Assembly (NCBI GenBank): GCA_963666945.2
Contig: CAXXRT010000015.1
Span: 1-18,137, forward strand
Reading direction: 5' to 3'
DNA: 18,137 bases
DNA from: G963666945 sp963666945
GTDB lineage: Bacteria > Bacteroidota > Bacteroidia > Bacteroidales > Marinifilaceae
This document shows positions 15,843 to 18,137 of this stretch, piece after piece. The translations under genes were made by a program, and so were the position numbers. Under the pieces are notes generated by a model. The model saw nothing but the letters and a program-made list of their open reading frames with translations, ran no database searches and had not been told where the DNA came from. Position 1 is the stretch's first letter, and every line of letters starts with the position of its first letter.

Positions 15843-16832
15843 TTATTCCATCATCTTATCCAAGTGAGAAATATAAGCTTCATTCTTCAATATCTCTTTA
15901 TAACGAGCTTTCAATATTGATTTAATATTCTCTGGAACCCCTTTATAATTCTGCATTACAAGATTATTTGCAACATCATCCTTAATCATCTGATTCAATT
16001 CCAAATTCTTTAATTCATCAATATAGGTATTAAAGAATTTCACCATATCACCCTGAAGATGCGCAACCTTACCCAATAAAAGATTATTCCAGTAAGATAC
16101 CTCATAAGTCTTATATCTGTAAACCTTAGTATAAACACCCATATCGTTTTTAGGCAATCTTTTATCGAAAATATTAAAATCCTCAGGAGTTTTGCTCTTA
16201 TCATTTGGACAGAACATTTGGTGATACATAGGATAATAGTAATAAGAAGCAGCCAAAGGAACCTGCACCTGAATCTTAAACATATCAACAAAATTGTTGT
16301 CTAACGATTTATTCTTAGCAACAAAGTCATTAATCACCTTCTCATTATGGGCAGAAACTTCAATCATCTTCTTTTTAAAATCCACAGGTTTAAGAACGAA
16401 TAACTCTTGGCTTGCTGGGAACAATTGTTTCTTATAGTAATCAACCATCATCTTAGTCTCAACAACATTCTTACCAGTAACCTTTACTTTATTGAAATCC
16501 CCCTTATTAACAAGAGCCACATCAAACTGAAGATTAAGCTCTACATTAGGAGCAAGATAAGCAGGAACAGCAGCCTTATTACCACTACAAACTCTGGCAT
16601 AAGCAAAATCCTTCATAAAAATTCTACCCTTAAAGTTTCCCTTCTCATCAACAGGCAAAGAAACAACAGTATCATTACCAAAAATCTGAACAACAACCTT
16701 ATTGCTCTTATAATTAACTACAGTACCCGATACTTCAGCGTACCCCTCTTCAACCTTGTCGGTTGCCTTCTTAAGATTATGGCATGCTCCAAACAAGCAT
16801 GCCACAACCACTAAAATCAATATCCTTTTCAT
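15843..16832 (-). CDS. Lipoprotein resembling the N-terminal part of TlpA-like/DUF4369 proteins, no thioredoxin domain
   Basis: A 329-residue lipoprotein with lipobox F-G-A-C (cysteine 17), then H-N-L-K-K, with no acidic surface-export signal, so probably periplasmic. Residues 30-120 form a beta-rich module (V-S-G-T-V-V, L-P-V-D-E-K-G-N-F-K-G-R-I, P-N-V-E-L-N-L-Q-F-D), like the DUF4369-type start of many Bacteroidota TlpA/AhpC lipoproteins. A helical, tyrosine-rich region follows to L-K-A-R-Y-K-E-I-L. In typical relatives a thioredoxin fold with C-x-x-C comes next; here the protein ends at M-M-E and the downstream bases before the hairpin encode none. It is either a natural stand-alone form or a truncation. 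It lies 22 bp after the Calx-beta lipoprotein gene, so the two are probably co-transcribed. The family assignment is tentative. Confidence 0.6.
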   Translation of the reverse strand: MKRILILVVVACLFGACHNLKKATDKVEEGYAEVSGTVVNYKSNKVVVQIFGNDTVVSLPVDEKGNFKGRIFMKDFAYARVCSGNKAAVPAYLAPNVELNLQFDVALVNKGDFNKVKVTGKNVVETKMMVDYYKKQLFPASQELFVLKPVDFKKKMIEVSAHNEKVINDFVAKNKSLDNNFVDMFKIQVQVPLAASYYYYPMYHQMFCPNDKSKTPEDFNIFDKRLPKNDMGVYTKVYRYKTYEVSYWNNLLLGKVAHLQGDMVKFFNTYIDELKNLELNQMIKDDVANNLVMQNYKGVPENIKSILKARYKEILKNEAYISHLDKMME

Positions 16833-16854
16833 TAGCTGATTCTATATTCAAAAA

Positions 16855-18132
16855 TTATTTAACTCGTTTGAATTGGTATCTAATTGGATCATAATTCATA
16901 GGATATTCTTCTCCCCATTCTTTTACCATATTATATATATTAGCATAAAAGTCAGTTGGAGCGAAATCATATATTGAAATTTCTAATATTTCTTCCCCTT
17001 CTTTCTCAGTAACCCTAAACCCAACTTTAACATCTTTTATTTCCTCATTATTTGCAGAAAAATTAACATTAGCCTTTGCCAAAGTAAAAACTGCTAATTC
17101 ATACTCAGGAACAGGAGCCCCTATAACATATTCCTCACCATATACAAACTTCTTTGTCTCAACGTATGTTATTTCTGATTCCCTGAAATAATGTCCAGCA
17201 TCACCTGTCATTATTGTTTTAATCATATCTTTGTCACCAGCTTGGATAAGTAGTGTATCATTGGTGATATTCTCAGGTAAATTATCAGAGTCCAAAGGAA
17301 ATCCCCAGTTTTTAGCATCAGATATCAAGAATTCTTTATTAGCCAACTTCTTACCAACCCATTTACCAAACAATTTTCCTAAAGTGCTTCCGTAAACCTT
17401 TACAGTAGTACTAGTATATCCTCCTTTAATAAAACCGACACCTAACTCAGGAATAGAAATCGCAACCCTATTTTTCTCTACTTCAGTGTTTTCTATATAT
17501 TCCAAAGTAATCTTACCCTCACTTGAACCAGCAGGAATAACAAACTCAGTAACATCACCTTTTACATTGTAGTGTACTCCCTTTTTTGCAGCACCCTGAA
17601 CAGCTTCGTTAATTTCAAAAGGAATATGGATATCCTTAGAAATTGTAACTCTATCTCCTTTTGAATCAAATATATTTATATATACATCTAAGGAGTTTTC
17701 TAAAACAGAATATTCCTCAACAAAAGTGTATATTAATTTCTCTTTAGGAGTGATACTGATTGTTGCAATTTGATTGTCTCCAAAATCATAACCAACCACA
17801 GTTCCAAGGTTAATAATTATTGATCTGTCTGTTTCATAGTTCTTATTTGGACTAATTACTAATTTCGCATTTATCTCACCTGCTTTAACTACGATCTTTT
17901 CAGTCGAAACAGTATAATCAACATCCTTTTCAGCACTTCCATTCAAAACAAACGGAATTTCTAAATCTGCAGTTGGAGAATCTGATAATTTCACAACCAC
18001 TTCTAAATCCTGCTCAGGCATTAAAATATAACTATTTTTTTCAAAAGAAACGGTAGGTGTTTCATCGTCGCTACAAGAAGCGAAGACTAATAAACCTAAT
18101 AAAACAAATAATAATGACTTAATTTTTTTCAT
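16855..18132 (-). CDS. Surface-type lipoprotein with two Calx-beta-like domains
   Basis: A 425-residue lipoprotein with lipobox V-F-A-S-C (cysteine 20), followed directly by S-D-D-E, an acidic run matching the Bacteroidota lipoprotein export signal for display on the cell surface. Residues about 27-125 (V-S-F-E-K-N-S-Y, K-D-V-D-Y-T-V-S, I-I-I-N-L-G) and about 135-248 (L-D-V-Y-I-N-I-F-D, K-K-G-V-H-Y-N-V, V-A-I-S-I-P-E-L) look like two Calx-beta-type beta-sandwiches. The last 175 residues are a separate domain beginning G-K-W-V-G-K-K, which I do not recognise. Such proteins often accompany SusC/SusD nutrient-uptake genes, but none is visible because the gene starts 5 bp from the window end. It heads the pair with the lipoprotein downstream. 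Ligand unknown. Confidence 0.7.
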   Translation of the reverse strand: MKKIKSLLFVLLGLLVFASCSDDETPTVSFEKNSYILMPEQDLEVVVKLSDSPTADLEIPFVLNGSAEKDVDYTVSTEKIVVKAGEINAKLVISPNKNYETDRSIIINLGTVVGYDFGDNQIATISITPKEKLIYTFVEEYSVLENSLDVYINIFDSKGDRVTISKDIHIPFEINEAVQGAAKKGVHYNVKGDVTEFVIPAGSSEGKITLEYIENTEVEKNRVAISIPELGVGFIKGGYTSTTVKVYGSTLGKLFGKWVGKKLANKEFLISDAKNWGFPLDSDNLPENITNDTLLIQAGDKDMIKTIMTGDAGHYFRESEITYVETKKFVYGEEYVIGAPVPEYELAVFTLAKANVNFSANNEEIKDVKVGFRVTEKEGEEILEISIYDFAPTDFYANIYNMVKEWGEEYPMNYDPIRYQFKRVK

Positions 18133-18137
18133 AATAA

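Noticed and set aside
16407..16814. A 135-codon plus-strand open frame
   Set aside because: Antisense shadow of the lipoprotein gene; composition is dominated by I, N, L and S and there is no plausible start region.

Overview
The window reads as a Bacteroidota chromosome segment, probably from a Bacteroidales/Marinilabiliales-type marine or gut anaerobe. The phylum call rests on four things: a PorP/SprF-GldK pair from the type IX secretion system (T9SS), the ftsX-DUF3098-uppP-truB-queA block, AT-rich spacers with TAnnTTTG-type -7 elements, and a lipoprotein with an acidic 'SDDE' surface-export signature after its lipidated cysteine. The order-level guess is inference. No rRNA, tRNA, CRISPR array, insertion sequence or prophage was seen, and no gene-free stretch exceeds 300 bases.

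Layout. Positions 1-9890 are one long minus-strand run, read from high to low coordinates: mfd (transcription-repair coupling), coaX (pantothenate kinase), an outer-membrane beta-barrel protein, a TPR protein, lptC (LPS export), a CNNM/CorC (GldE-like) membrane protein, then after a 115-bp gap porP/sprF and the first 90 codons of gldK, cut by the window edge. Many genes here overlap or nearly touch, so co-transcription of coaX through the CNNM gene is likely. A lone plus-strand 2-hydroxyacid dehydrogenase (10040-10984) diverges from mfd and converges on queA through a shared hairpin terminator.

Positions 11027-14792 hold the minus-strand block ftsX, a DUF3098 small membrane protein, uppP, truB and queA (cell division, undecaprenyl phosphate recycling, tRNA modification). 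Divergent from ftsX lies a DUF2797 zinc-ribbon gene (14915-15716) whose reading frame is broken by one extra base. From 15843 to the end, two minus-strand lipoprotein genes form a pair: an unusual protein resembling the N-terminal part of TlpA-like lipoproteins but lacking a thioredoxin domain, and a surface-type lipoprotein with Calx-beta-like domains.

Most of the window is conserved housekeeping and envelope biology. The points most worth a second look are the frameshifted DUF2797 gene with its lost second cysteine pair, the uncharacterised barrel/TPR pair tied to lptC, and the thioredoxin-less TlpA-like lipoprotein. I did not find a clearly novel defence or mobile system.
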